Positions 29,921 to 39,521 of a DNA stretch of 64,000 nucleotides are shown here, piece after piece. This DNA comes from Chloracidobacterium sp. (GTDB lineage Bacteria; Acidobacteriota; Blastocatellia; Pyrinomonadales; Pyrinomonadaceae): the NCBI GenBank assembly GCA_015075585.1, contig JABTUB010000001.1, positions 372,001-436,000 on the forward strand. Direction: 5' to 3'. Numbering within the stretch: the stretch's first letter is position 1; each line of letters starts with the position of its first letter. The position numbers and the translations under genes are program-made. The notes beneath the pieces were generated by a model. It saw only the letters and a list, made by a program, of their open reading frames with translations, searched no databases and was not told where the DNA came from.

Positions 29921-32900
29921 TCAGAATACGAAGCGGAATCCGAAGCGGAATGAGCGACGGCCCTGATATGCGCTTGGGCGGCCATACAGGATATTCCTAT
30001 TCGAGCCATCCGCAGTATTTGGATTATTGAAGGTGTCAAGGGCGTCATAAAAAGGCCCCATCGCGCCCGTTGCTATTGCCTTCTCAAACGCGATCGTGTC
30101 AGCGAATGTACCAAGGCCCGGATCGTTAGGTCCGTCCTGGATCCAGCGTCGGGGGTTGAGTGCCGTCACCGCGTGCTGATTCCACAGATTGCCGATCGTG
30201 AAGTCGCCGGTGATCTTGTACTTGCCGTCACGGCCTAGTTTGTAGGTGTGCGACATGCTGAAATCGGTCTGAGAATACACAGGAGTGCGTCCCATGTCTC
30301 CACGTTTGGTAAAGACCAGATACATATTCGAACCGTTCAGGACATCTACTGCGGTCGTCTGCGGGGTTCCGCCCTGGATGACCTGATAGAACGAGAACAT
30401 GGTCTCATTCGTCTTACTCTTGAACCAATCAAATACATAGGAGCCGTATGCCTTGAATACATGGGTCCTATCGGTTGCAAGAGGTCCGCTGTCGGGGCCG
30501 CCGTGGGCGCTGTAACCGGCAACTGACCAGTCATAGAAACGGTTGACGCCCGGATCGGAGCGGCCGGCATAGTCGCCGTTCATATTCGATCCTGAGTCGA
30601 AGTAATCCGAATTCGCCAAGCCTGAGTAGTTGCCCCACAACCTGCTCAGTGTGTAGTTAGCACTGAAGAAGTAGTTGTGGCTGAACCGCTTGGTGATATC
30701 GACCTGCAATGCGGTATATTTGCGTGTCGGTTTGGCAGCTGGAGGATATCCGAGTTCCTGCAGCTGTTCAGCCGCTAACCCTTCACCCGGGTTGCCGATC
30801 GTATAATACGAGTCCTGACCATAGCCGACATCATCGACCGTGTGAAGGATATCGCGGCGATCGAAGTGGACACCCAAAACGTATTCCTTCCAGAGCTCGG
30901 TCTCGAAGCCAACGGCAATGCCGCGTTGTTGGAACGGTTTCAGGTTCGGATCTACGCCGATCAATGTGGTTCCGGTCAGGCCGAGGTCCGAACAGGTTCC
31001 GGTCGGGTCAATGCCGCTCGAGTCGGCACAACCGCCGATACTCGAGTCGGGACGATAGTTGTGATGCCAAGTCGAAATACCGCCCGCCGTTGACGGATTG
31101 CCGTTCTTGAACGGATTCCACGAGCCGTAAAGCAAAGCACGCGTGTAGTATGAGTAGAGCGGATTCGCGGCCAACATCGGGAAGAAATCCTGATAATAGT
31201 ACGCTCCGCCGAACGAGCCGATCGGCATCTCGAACTTCATTCGATCCGAGAAAATACCGAAGCTTGCATAGATGCGTGTTTTGCCGTTCCCGAACAGGTC
31301 GTAGGCTGCACCAAGTCTTGGTACGGTTTTTCTGCCCCACGGGATCTTGATCGGATTTGTGTTCGATGAGAAGGTCGAGAATGACGGCAGGTTCTCGGTC
31401 TCGCTGCGGACGCCCAGATTGAGCGTCAAGCGGCCGATCTGCCATTTATCCTGCACGAACAGTGCCTGTGTCCGGTTCGAGCCTTTTGCTCCTTCGCCGT
31501 AAATGACCGCCACGCCGTAACCGACGCAGTTGGCTGAGCCGCCCGGACACGGAGCATTTGGCGAAGTACGTCCGTAATACAACGTAATATAGTTGATGGA
31601 CGATTCGAGGATATCAGCCTTGATCTGAGCGTACTCATAACCTGCCTTCAAGTTATGCCTTCCGAATCCGTGAAAGAAGAAACTTGCATCGAGGTTGAAC
31701 GTGCTGTGTTTGGACGCATCGCGGACGATGCCGCCGATCGACGATTGACTGCGGTAACCGTAGGTGCAGCCTGCGGCTCCACTCTGGTACGCCGGAGCAT
31801 TTGTCGAACCTGCACAGCGATATTGAATACCTTCACCGGTCGCGTAGCTGCCGGGTTTGCTGTTCAAGAAATTGTAGCCGTAACGGCCGTTGAGCGCGAA
31901 CCAGCTCTTCGGTGCCCATGTCATCTGGGTATTGAATACCAGCGACGGGCTGCGGCCGCCTTTGAGGGCGTACAGTTCAGGGCCGGACGGATATCCGGCC
32001 TGATAAGGCTCGATCGCGTCAACCGCCTGTGAACCGTACGGGAACAGGCCGTCTTGCTTGAACGGATTCCACAGGTATGACGTGAAGCCGTTCAGGCTGT
32101 TGAACAGCGAGTAGTCGAAGCGGCCCATTGCGTACTCGTAGCTTTGCTTCGCCTTGTAGGTCTCGGTCGGTGTGGACGGATAACCGGGCGTTCCGATCTT
32201 CGGATCTTGGATCAGTTCGCCGTCGGGCGTGATCGTGTAGTAATGGATCACACGCGTTGCTTTGTAGCGTTGAGGCGAGTAGATCCCAAAGAACCAAAGA
32301 TGGCGCTTTACGATCGGGCCGCCAACTGCGATCGTCGGGTCAAAGGCAAGATACTTATCCTTTTCCGGCGGCGGGAGCGCAAAGAGTCTTTGGGCGCCGT
32401 TGCCGTAATCGTATGTATTCAGCGGCCGGCTGTAATTGCCGCCAAGTTGAAGGCCGGACGGAGTGAACTGCGCACCCACTTCGCCGTGAAACTGGTCGGT
32501 GCCTGATTTTGTAACGACCTGAATAACGCCGCCGCTGGCTCCGCCGTGTTCTGCTTCAAAGCCGCCGGTTTTGATCTGAACCTCTTTTATAAGAGCATTC
32601 GGGATGTTCCCGCTGTCAACGCCGGTATCATTATCATCAAGCGTTCCGTGCCGGAAGTTCGTGATGTCCTGGCCGTCGATACTGAAAGTGTTTTCCGCCT
32701 TGCTCGCACCGGCGACGGTGAAGCCGCCGATCAGCCCTTCGCCTCGGGTTGCAGGGTTAAGTTTAAGAACGGATGAAAAGCTTGTTCCGAGGGGGAGCTT
32801 TTCGATAAGGTCAGAGGTGATGTTTGTCTGCACCTTGCTGTCCGTTGCATCGACGACCACGCCGAGCGGGTCGCCGGTAACTTCAACATCAACAGATTTT

Positions 32901-33238
32901 GTGATGCCCAAGGTGATCTCGACCGCTGTGGTCTTTTCGACAACGACCACTGCATCCGCGGTCGTTTCGGCAAAGCCGCTTATCGGTGCAACTGTAACTG
33001 TGTATCGTCCTGCCGGAATACGGTCAACACGATAGAAACCGTTGGAATTAGATACCACGGTTCGGTTAAATCCGACGTCGGCACCCTTTACCGTAACTGA
33101 TGCGCCGGGAACAACCGCACCGGCCTGATCCTTAATGACACCTTCGATAGAGCCGGTCGTTACTTGGCCAAAAGCGTATGCGACGGCCAGCAGGGACACG
33201 AGCATTACCGAAGTGATGAATTTCAGCTTATCTCCCAT
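29921..33238 (-). CDS. Oar-like TonB-dependent outer-membrane receptor
   Basis: The protein has 1105 residues with a strong ribosome-binding site, AAGGAGG, upstream. A signal peptide (MGDKLKFITSVMLVSLLAVAYAFG) is followed by a carboxypeptidase-regulatory-like domain (about 25-110; GSIEGVIKDQAGAVVPGASV). A plug domain follows (about 130-260; SIDGQDITNFR, EVQIKTGGFEAEHGGASGGV). The rest is a beta-barrel ending in RFGFRFVF, with the terminal Phe expected for outer-membrane insertion. Family members in Acidobacteria are thought to import large oligomers or mediate adhesion; the substrate is unknown. It is divergent from a paralogue of similar length. Confidence 0.93.
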   Translation of the reverse strand: MGDKLKFITSVMLVSLLAVAYAFGQVTTGSIEGVIKDQAGAVVPGASVTVKGADVGFNRTVVSNSNGFYRVDRIPAGRYTVTVAPISGFAETTADAVVVVEKTTAVEITLGITKSVDVEVTGDPLGVVVDATDSKVQTNITSDLIEKLPLGTSFSSVLKLNPATRGEGLIGGFTVAGASKAENTFSIDGQDITNFRHGTLDDNDTGVDSGNIPNALIKEVQIKTGGFEAEHGGASGGVIQVVTKSGTDQFHGEVGAQFTPSGLQLGGNYSRPLNTYDYGNGAQRLFALPPPEKDKYLAFDPTIAVGGPIVKRHLWFFGIYSPQRYKATRVIHYYTITPDGELIQDPKIGTPGYPSTPTETYKAKQSYEYAMGRFDYSLFNSLNGFTSYLWNPFKQDGLFPYGSQAVDAIEPYQAGYPSGPELYALKGGRSPSLVFNTQMTWAPKSWFALNGRYGYNFLNSKPGSYATGEGIQYRCAGSTNAPAYQSGAAGCTYGYRSQSSIGGIVRDASKHSTFNLDASFFFHGFGRHNLKAGYEYAQIKADILESSINYITLYYGRTSPNAPCPGGSANCVGYGVAVIYGEGAKGSNRTQALFVQDKWQIGRLTLNLGVRSETENLPSFSTFSSNTNPIKIPWGRKTVPRLGAAYDLFGNGKTRIYASFGIFSDRMKFEMPIGSFGGAYYYQDFFPMLAANPLYSYYTRALLYGSWNPFKNGNPSTAGGISTWHHNYRPDSSIGGCADSSGIDPTGTCSDLGLTGTTLIGVDPNLKPFQQRGIAVGFETELWKEYVLGVHFDRRDILHTVDDVGYGQDSYYTIGNPGEGLAAEQLQELGYPPAAKPTRKYTALQVDITKRFSHNYFFSANYTLSRLWGNYSGLANSDYFDSGSNMNGDYAGRSDPGVNRFYDWSVAGYSAHGGPDSGPLATDRTHVFKAYGSYVFDWFKSKTNETMFSFYQVIQGGTPQTTAVDVLNGSNMYLVFTKRGDMGRTPVYSQTDFSMSHTYKLGRDGKYKITGDFTIGNLWNQHAVTALNPRRWIQDGPNDPGLGTFADTIAFEKAIATGAMGPFYDALDTFNNPNTADGSNRNILYGRPSAYQGRRSFRFGFRFVF

Positions 33239-33759
33239 TTGAATCCTCCTTAATTGAATGTTGAAAGACGGTCGTGAAACGCCCGTAGAGAGTGTGAACT
33301 GGCGTTATTGTGTTAGTTTTACGCAAATTTGACGCCAACTATCAGGAAAAATGATGATTACGCCAATTTTTCAATATGACTTAATATTAAAGGCATTTTC
33401 GTCTCCGTAGATCGGGTTTCATGGGTACGAATAAATCCGAGTTTTCGGATATTGTTCAAATATTTGTATGGAGTGGCCCCACGGGATCCGGCTTTTGCGA
33501 GACATCTTTTTTGGCGATCTGCGGCCAAAAAAGCGCTCGATCGTAAAAAAATATGAATTCTCGTATTTTTGTGCAGAAAATCAATTCCGAGTAAATAGAA
33601 AGACAAACCTTACTGTCAGCTAAATTGCTGTGAAATAATGACTTATGCGTTTTTGCAAATTCCGCAGAGTTGTGGCTTTGTAATTGCATTGAATTACCTC
33701 GAATAAATGCCTCGATTGGCTTTTAGTCTTCAACGAAAACTACTTTCAAGGAGTAAATA
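33239..33759 (+). promoter_or_regulatory. AT-rich divergent regulatory region between two TonB-dependent receptors
   Basis: This 521-bp gap holds no credible gene and is clearly more AT-rich than its flanks. It supplies ribosome-binding sites on both sides: CCTCCTT at 33245-33251 for the minus-strand gene (AAGGAGG read on that strand) and AAGGAG at 33748-33753 for the plus-strand gene. Both promoters must lie here. I could not place -35/-10 boxes with confidence. Confidence 0.65.
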
Positions 33760-36700
33760 ATGAGAAACAAGATCACGCTTATTTTTTCAGTGCTCGTTCT
33801 CAGCTTTGCCATGGTCGCTTCGACCTTTGGACAGGCTGTTTACGGTCGCATTGAAGGTGTGATGAAGGACACCAATGGTGCCGTCATTCCCGGTGTTACG
33901 ATCACCGTTAAGAGTGTTGGTACCACGGCGGGCTACAACCGTACGCTTACAACCGACGGTCAGGGCTACTTCATCATTCCGAACGTGCCGCCGGGCAACT
34001 ATAGCGTTACTACGACAAAGGACGGTTTCCAGTCGGAAACGGTTGGTGTTACCGTAGCGCTTGACCAGGCTGCCTCTATCAACCTGTCGCTTAAGGCAGG
34101 CGGCGGTAACGTTGGTGACGTTACAGTTACGGGCGACACTGATGCCGTGACGATCGACCCCACCGACTCGAAGATCCAGACCAACCTTACGCAGAACCTG
34201 TTCAACGCCCTTCCGAAAGGAACGACGTTCACGTCGCTGCTCAAAGCGGCCCCGAACGTACGCGGTGAGGGCCTTGCAGGCGGCTTCCAGATCGACGGTG
34301 CGTCGGGTTCGGAGAACGTTTGGGTCATCGACGGACAGGAAGTTACAAACTTCCGTACCGGCGTCCTGAACTCCAACAACAACCTTCCGTTTGAAATGAT
34401 CCAAGAGGTTCAGATCAAGTCGAATGGTTTTGAGGCCGAATACGGCGGTGCTACCGGCGGTGTTATTACGGTTGCTACCCAGGGCGGAAACAACGAATGG
34501 CACGGCAACTTCGGCGTCTCGTGGAGGCCGCAGCGCTTCCAGGGCGGTCTCAACCCGATCCTCAACCGCTGGGGTACCGGCGTTGGCCAGTATGAACTCT
34601 TCCGTATGACGAAGGATGGCGGCTTGGCCAGCTATCCGGTCGCAAAGATCAATGGCCCGATCGTCAAGGATCGCCTTTGGTTCTCGACCGTTTATGCGCC
34701 TCAGATGTTCAACTACACGACGGATCCGCATTTCTACACAAGTGCAAATCCCAACACGCGTGTTGACACAGGCAGCCAGCGTTTCCGCGCAAAGCAGACC
34801 ACGCAGGAAGCTTTCTTCCGTATCGACGCTCAGCCGTCGAATAAGGTTCGTGCTTATGCAACGTACCTTTGGAATCCGATCTCGGTAAAGGGCAGGTTCA
34901 TCGATTCATCATACGGCCTTACGAACCCGACATCCGTTAGCTTACCGAGCGGCATGGTCAGTGCCAATGACTTTATGGCGACGCAGGGCGGCCGTACGAA
35001 CTCAAGCGGTATCAACGGCCAGATCACATGGACCCCGACCTCGCGCTTCGTCATCAACGCCCATGCGGGGCAGACCTTCTTGAATGAGAAGCTCGGTTCG
35101 TATGGCATTCCGAATCAGACACGTTATATTTGTCACTCGGCAAGTATCTTTGCACCTTCCACAGGTACGGCACCGGGCGGTACGCTTATCACGACTGCAA
35201 TGGCCGGCTGCGGATTGAACTTCAGCAATATGCCTTCGAACTTCCAGATCGCATATGACGTTTCACGGCGTACGCTGGTTGATGCGGATGCTTCGTATGT
35301 CGGTGTTGACCTTGGCGGCCGCCACAATTTCAAGTGGGGCTGGCAGTATAACCATATCTCGAACAAGACCGATCAGGGTTACCGGGATACCGGTGTAATG
35401 GTCCTTTATTACGGCCGCGACTGTGCTGACCTTGGCTACACGATCAGCCTTCCCGATGCGGTCGGCTGCGGTTACCTCCAGCGCTTTGCCACACGCGGCA
35501 AGGCAAGCAGCGCGAGCAATGCTCTCTTCGTTCAGGATTCTTGGACGATCGCAAAACGCCTGACGCTCAACCTCGGCGTCCGCTTTGATGCAGAGAACGT
35601 TCCCAGCTTCAATCCGTCGAATCCCGGTATCAAATTCGGCTGGGGTGATAAGATCGCTCCGCGTCTCGGTGTCGCTTTCGACGTCTTCGGCAACGGTAAG
35701 ACCAAGATCTTTGCGAACTACGGTTGGTTCTATGACCGCTTTAAGTATGAACTGCCGCGCGGTTCATTCGGCGGCGACTTCTATCGCAGAGACTTCTTTG
35801 ACATCACGATGGCTCGCGGAACGCTTTACACTGCGTACACTTTCGCGAACGTCCTCGGCAGTCACCCTGATCCGATCGCCGGCAACTGCCCCGGAGACGG
35901 TATTCCCATTTATCCGCCGGGATACTCAAGCTGTAACGTTGACTTCCGCGTACCGTCGAACGGAGGCCTCGGCCTGTTCGCCGGTGGTGCGGTCGATCCT
36001 AACCTGAAGGCCGCTCGTCAGAGCGAATACACCTTCGGTGCACAGCATGAGTTCTTCCGTAACTGGATCGTCAGCGGCCGCTTTACGCACAAGCAGGTCG
36101 ATCATGCGGTCGAGGATACAGGTCTCTTGACTGCAACAGGCAGCGAAGCTTACATTATCGCAAACCCGGGCGAAGGCCTCGCATGCGACACTGCTAAGGG
36201 CTTCGGCTTCCCGTGCACCAAGGCGGTCCGCCGCTATGATGCGCTCGAGATCCGTGCCGACAAGCGTTTCGAGAACCACTGGTTCTTTAACGCCAGCTAC
36301 ACCTGGAGCCGCCTGTTCGGTAACTACTCCGGACTTGCAAGCTCTGATGAAGGTGGCCGTACCAGCCCGAACGTTGACCGTAACTTTGACCTGCCTTACA
36401 TTGAATATACACTGTCAGGTAAGTCGAACGCCGGCCGTCTTCCGACCGATCGTCCGCATGTCTTCAAGGCATACGGCGGTTATGAATTCGAATGGAGCAA
36501 GACCAACACTACGGCGGCCTCGTTCTACACGACAGCTCAGTCGGGTGCTCCGCTTTCGACTCAGGCGAACTTCATCTTCAGCACCACTCCGATCTACATC
36601 TACGGACGTGGTGACCTGGGCCGCAGCGCACCCATCTACTCGACCGACCTCAATATCGATCACCGGTATAAGTTCGGCCGTGACAACCGCGTAACGGTTC

Positions 36701-36999
36701 AGCCGTACATCAACATCATCAACCTGTTTGACCGCAGGTCGATGACGTCGAAGGTAGGTACGATCACTTCTTCCACGATCAGTGGCAGCGTACTTACTTC
36801 CGGCGGATGCCCTGTAGGCCGTTGTACCGACTTCGATACAATTCAGCAGGTGCTCTTCAGCGGCAGCGGCGAACTCACCGGTTACTTCAACAACTGGCTT
36901 AACGCCAATCCGACCGCTCGTACGTACAATACGTACAAGATCGCTAATGGCTGGACCGCACCTCGTGAGGTTCGCTTCGGTATTCGCCTCTTCTTCTAA
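33760..36999 (+). CDS. Oar-like TonB-dependent outer-membrane receptor (paralogue)
   Basis: The protein has 1079 residues. A signal peptide (MRNKITLIFSVLVLSFAMVASTFG) is followed by a regulatory-like domain (YGRIEGVMKDTNGAVIPGVTI), a plug (VWVIDGQEVTNFRTG, EVQIKSNGFEAEYGGATGGV) and a barrel ending RFGIRLFF. The layout is the same as in the divergent gene, and many motifs match residue for residue, so the two are paralogues. Highly regular codon use and a strong AAGGAG site suggest good expression (inference). A strong terminator follows the stop. Confidence 0.93.
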   Translation: MRNKITLIFSVLVLSFAMVASTFGQAVYGRIEGVMKDTNGAVIPGVTITVKSVGTTAGYNRTLTTDGQGYFIIPNVPPGNYSVTTTKDGFQSETVGVTVALDQAASINLSLKAGGGNVGDVTVTGDTDAVTIDPTDSKIQTNLTQNLFNALPKGTTFTSLLKAAPNVRGEGLAGGFQIDGASGSENVWVIDGQEVTNFRTGVLNSNNNLPFEMIQEVQIKSNGFEAEYGGATGGVITVATQGGNNEWHGNFGVSWRPQRFQGGLNPILNRWGTGVGQYELFRMTKDGGLASYPVAKINGPIVKDRLWFSTVYAPQMFNYTTDPHFYTSANPNTRVDTGSQRFRAKQTTQEAFFRIDAQPSNKVRAYATYLWNPISVKGRFIDSSYGLTNPTSVSLPSGMVSANDFMATQGGRTNSSGINGQITWTPTSRFVINAHAGQTFLNEKLGSYGIPNQTRYICHSASIFAPSTGTAPGGTLITTAMAGCGLNFSNMPSNFQIAYDVSRRTLVDADASYVGVDLGGRHNFKWGWQYNHISNKTDQGYRDTGVMVLYYGRDCADLGYTISLPDAVGCGYLQRFATRGKASSASNALFVQDSWTIAKRLTLNLGVRFDAENVPSFNPSNPGIKFGWGDKIAPRLGVAFDVFGNGKTKIFANYGWFYDRFKYELPRGSFGGDFYRRDFFDITMARGTLYTAYTFANVLGSHPDPIAGNCPGDGIPIYPPGYSSCNVDFRVPSNGGLGLFAGGAVDPNLKAARQSEYTFGAQHEFFRNWIVSGRFTHKQVDHAVEDTGLLTATGSEAYIIANPGEGLACDTAKGFGFPCTKAVRRYDALEIRADKRFENHWFFNASYTWSRLFGNYSGLASSDEGGRTSPNVDRNFDLPYIEYTLSGKSNAGRLPTDRPHVFKAYGGYEFEWSKTNTTAASFYTTAQSGAPLSTQANFIFSTTPIYIYGRGDLGRSAPIYSTDLNIDHRYKFGRDNRVTVQPYINIINLFDRRSMTSKVGTITSSTISGSVLTSGGCPVGRCTDFDTIQQVLFSGSGELTGYFNNWLNANPTARTYNTYKIANGWTAPREVRFGIRLFF

Positions 37000-37022
37000 A
37001 GATATTCTTTAGAGGTTACTTT

Positions 37023-37053
37023 GCCCGTCCGCTTAACGCGGACGGGCTTTTTT
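37023..37053 (+). terminator. Rho-independent terminator after the plus-strand receptor
   Basis: A 10-bp perfect stem, GCCCGTCCGC (37023-37032) with GCGGACGGGC (37038-37047), with loop TTAAC, is followed by TTTTTT. Confidence 0.95.
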
Positions 37054-37149
37054 ATTCTTCGGGTCCGGGCGAAAAGCCGTGGAAAACCCGTGCGGGCAAA
37101 TGAATATGTTCCGATAGCTGACTGTCCGGCGAACCGTTCGAAAGGCAAA

Positions 37150-37176
37150 ATGAAAGGCCGCCATTTTCAGGCGGCC
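37150..37176 (-). terminator. Terminator of the minus-strand TPR gene
   Basis: On the minus strand, GGCCGCC (37176-37170) pairs with GGCGGCC (37162-37156) across a 7-nt loop and is followed by TTTCATTTTG. It lies 26 bp after the TPR/ribA side operon stop. Confidence 0.85.
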
Positions 37177-37201
37177 GATCCTATTTTACTGAGCTGATGC
37201 G

Positions 37202-38200
37202 TCAATTCGTCTTAGGCAGTGAACGCCAATGTTTGATCTGCTCCTTCATTTTGGCACGATCTGCATCGGCGAAATTGCCGACCTTTATCATCTGTTCAAG
37301 GCTGTCGGCCGCCTTCTCGAACTGCTTTGTTTCGCTGTACAAAGCCGTAAGCTCGCGAAAGACCTCAACGTTATTCCCTTTGGTCAGTTTTTTGGCCTCG
37401 AGCAAGTTGGTCTCTGCATTCTTATAATCACGCTGCATACGTTGCGCAGACCCGAGATACAGATAAACCACGCCCGATGCCGGGGCAAGAACTGCCGCCT
37501 GCTTGAGAGCAATGATCGCCGCCGGATAATAATGCAAATTCGTGAGCGACACGCCGAGCATATAGAGCGTCTTGCCGCTCTTCTCGTATGCTTGGACAGC
37601 CCGCATCAGAAGTGGTGCCGCATGCTCATAATCCTTCTTGTCGTAATAGATCGTTGCAAGTCCGTTATTGGCGAGAAAGTACTCGGGAAATACAGCAAGA
37701 GCCTTTTCAAACTCCGGTATGGCTTCGTTGAACTTGCCCTTTTTGACAAGTCCGGTCGCGGCTTCATACGATTTCTTCGCCGCCGGCGGTATCTCTTGCG
37801 CGACTATCACTTCGGCCTCGGCCTCAGCAAGCGTACCTTTGCGCGGGCTTAGCGTAAAGTCGAGCATTTGATAGGTGTATCCCGGCCTGTTTGCATTCTG
37901 CGAAATGGTGGTTATGGTCACCATCTGCGTTTCTTCGTCAAAGTCGTAGCGGAAAGGGAGCACGCGTACATAATAGTCTCCGTCGCCGAGTCCTTCGAAT
38001 TGATATCGCCCGACCCCGTCGGTCATGGTGTGTCCGATCATCGAATGGTATGAGTTCATAAGCTCGACATCGACCATGGCGAGGCCGTTACGATGCATAT
38101 CATAGACCGTACCGGCAATGGTGCTGCCCATTGCGAACGAAGCACCGGCGACGACCAGCACCGAGACACCGATGAGGCGCAGCATCTTAAAACTGAACAT
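37202..38200 (-). CDS. Exported TPR protein with N-terminal regulatory-like beta domain
   Basis: The protein has 332 residues. A signal peptide (MFSFKMLRLIGVSVLVVAGASFAMG) leads into a carboxypeptidase-regulatory-like domain (about 26-115; GTVYDMHRNGLAMVDVELMN, GDYYVRVLP). A linker of about 30 residues and then TPR repeats (about 140-320; IPEFEKALAVFPEYFLANNGLATIYYDKKD) follow. The beta domain is like the one at the N-terminus of both TonB-dependent receptors nearby. It may be periplasmic and act as a scaffold; no partner is visible. It starts 19 bp after the ribA stop, so the two may be cotranscribed. Confidence 0.85.
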   Translation of the reverse strand: MFSFKMLRLIGVSVLVVAGASFAMGSTIAGTVYDMHRNGLAMVDVELMNSYHSMIGHTMTDGVGRYQFEGLGDGDYYVRVLPFRYDFDEETQMVTITTISQNANRPGYTYQMLDFTLSPRKGTLAEAEAEVIVAQEIPPAAKKSYEAATGLVKKGKFNEAIPEFEKALAVFPEYFLANNGLATIYYDKKDYEHAAPLLMRAVQAYEKSGKTLYMLGVSLTNLHYYPAAIIALKQAAVLAPASGVVYLYLGSAQRMQRDYKNAETNLLEAKKLTKGNNVEVFRELTALYSETKQFEKAADSLEQMIKVGNFADADRAKMKEQIKHWRSLPKTN

Positions 38201-38219
38201 ATTTTCCTCCTGTCGGCCT

Positions 38220-38885
38220 CTATTTCAGGCCTTGAAACTCTAGTAAATGGCCCATTTTCTCTTTCTTTACGCGAAGATAATGAGCCGCGGGCTGTTCGGC
38301 GGGAACCTCGATCGGCACACGCTCGACTATACGAAGCCCTGCGGATTCGAGGGCCTTCAATTTATCGGGGTTATTGGAGATCACCTTCACCTTGCATAGC
38401 CCGAGGTCGAAAAGTATCTCTGCACACTGCAAATATTCACGCTCATCGACACCGAGGCCGAGCCGTTCGTTCGCCTCGACCGTGTCGGCGCCCTCATCCT
38501 GCAGGGCGTACGCCTTGATCTTGTTCAAGATACCGATCCCGCGGCCTTCCTGCTGCTGATAGACCACCGCACCACGCCCTTCTGCATTGATCATTTCAAG
38601 CGTCCTTTGAAGCTGCGGCCCGCAGTCGCACTTGATCGAGCCGAAGACATCGCCCGTCAGGCATTGCGAGTGAATGCGCACCAGCGTAGGCGTTTCGGCG
38701 TCCATTTCACCCTTGTATAGGACGACAAACTCTTCTGTGCTGTTGAGCGAGCGATAACCGGCGATAAAAAATTCGCCGAACTTCGTCGGCAGTTTCGCGG
38801 TCGCTACGCGTTCGACAGAGAGGGCCTTTCTTGACCAAGGACAATCCTGCCTGTCCGTTCTTATGACTTCGTCCTGCATATTCAT
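38220..38885 (-). CDS. ribA: GTP cyclohydrolase II
   Basis: The protein has 221 residues. The zinc ligands are C75, C86 and C88 in [30 protein letters not shown] is the GTP-binding and catalytic stretch, and the later [13 protein letters not shown] is typical of RibA. It opens GTP to 2,5-diamino-6-ribosylamino-pyrimidinone phosphate, the first step of riboflavin synthesis. It is stand-alone; no DHBP synthase domain (RibB) is fused. A weaker in-frame Met two codons in (MQDE) is possible as the start. It lies downstream of a hairpin that closes the anti-sigma gene. Confidence 0.95.
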   Translation of the reverse strand: MNMQDEVIRTDRQDCPWSRKALSVERVATAKLPTKFGEFFIAGYRSLNSTEEFVVLYKGEMDAETPTLVRIHSQCLTGDVFGSIKCDCGPQLQRTLEMINAEGRGAVVYQQQEGRGIGILNKIKAYALQDEGADTVEANERLGLGVDEREYLQCAEILFDLGLCKVKVISNNPDKLKALESAGLRIVERVPIEVPAEQPAAHYLRVKKEKMGHLLEFQGLK

Positions 38886-38960
38886 CGAAAATTATAATTC
38901 GAAATTCGCATTATTGCTATTAGAATTTGATGTCCGAAGGGGATCGACGCAATACGGCAA

Positions 38961-38989
38961 AAAGCCGGCGGAACCCGGCCGCCGGCTTT
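38961..38989 (-). terminator. Hairpin terminator after the anti-sigma candidate
   Basis: An 11-bp perfect stem, AAAGCCGGCGG (38961-38971) with CCGCCGGCTTT (38979-38989), lies 24 bp past the stop of the zinc-finger gene and before ribA on the minus strand. It is T-rich on both sides of the stem, though the tract outside it is short. Confidence 0.75.
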
Positions 38990-39012
38990 CGTCGCTGATA
39001 TCAATTTCCGCT

Positions 39013-39441
39013 CTACCGATCGTTTTCTTTATCGTTGTCGGCCTTTTCTTCGTCCTTGTCGTCCGGATCGTGCTCCTGATGAGCAAAGACCGCGGCATCG
39101 GTTCCGCCCAAAAGCCGTGAGAAAAGGCGGCTGATCGCCTCCGAAATTCGGGCAGGTGCGGCCTCAGGAACCGTTGCAGGCTCGGCCGATGTTTCGGCAA
39201 ATGCGAGGTCGAGGCGTATCAGTTCGACTGAGATGTTCCTGCAAAATCCGCAATCCGCAAGATGCGCGACGACAGGCTCGGCCTCGCGGAGCGTCAATCC
39301 GCCTTCGACAAAAGCCGCGAGGGTGTCTTGATCGAGATGCTCGTCAGCGGCAAAACGGTCGGACGAATTTGCAAGCAGAAAGACTTCCAGCAATCGCTGA
39401 AACCTTCGATCCGTCGCTGCTATTTTTTCTTCGTTAGCCAT
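39013..39441 (-). CDS. Small soluble zinc-finger protein, candidate anti-sigma factor
   Basis: The protein has 142 residues. An N-terminal zinc-finger-HC2-like helix pair carries H60-x3-C64-x2-C67 in HLADCGFCRN, after the phrase HLDQDTLAAFVEGGLTLREAE, the usual start of anti-sigma zinc fingers. No transmembrane helix is present; the C-terminus is a charged Asp/Glu/Lys tail. It follows the sigma-factor gene by 80 bp on the same strand, which supports a cytoplasmic regulatory partner role (inference). A terminator follows. Confidence 0.7.
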   Translation of the reverse strand: MANEEKIAATDRRFQRLLEVFLLANSSDRFAADEHLDQDTLAAFVEGGLTLREAEPVVAHLADCGFCRNISVELIRLDLAFAETSAEPATVPEAAPARISEAISRLFSRLLGGTDAAVFAHQEHDPDDKDEEKADNDKENDR

Positions 39442-39521
39442 TTTGTGCTACCGGCCTCCCGAATGAGAGACGCCTTCCGCCGCAACTTTTTGCATAATAA
39501 TTTCCTGCGGCTGCTCAACCT

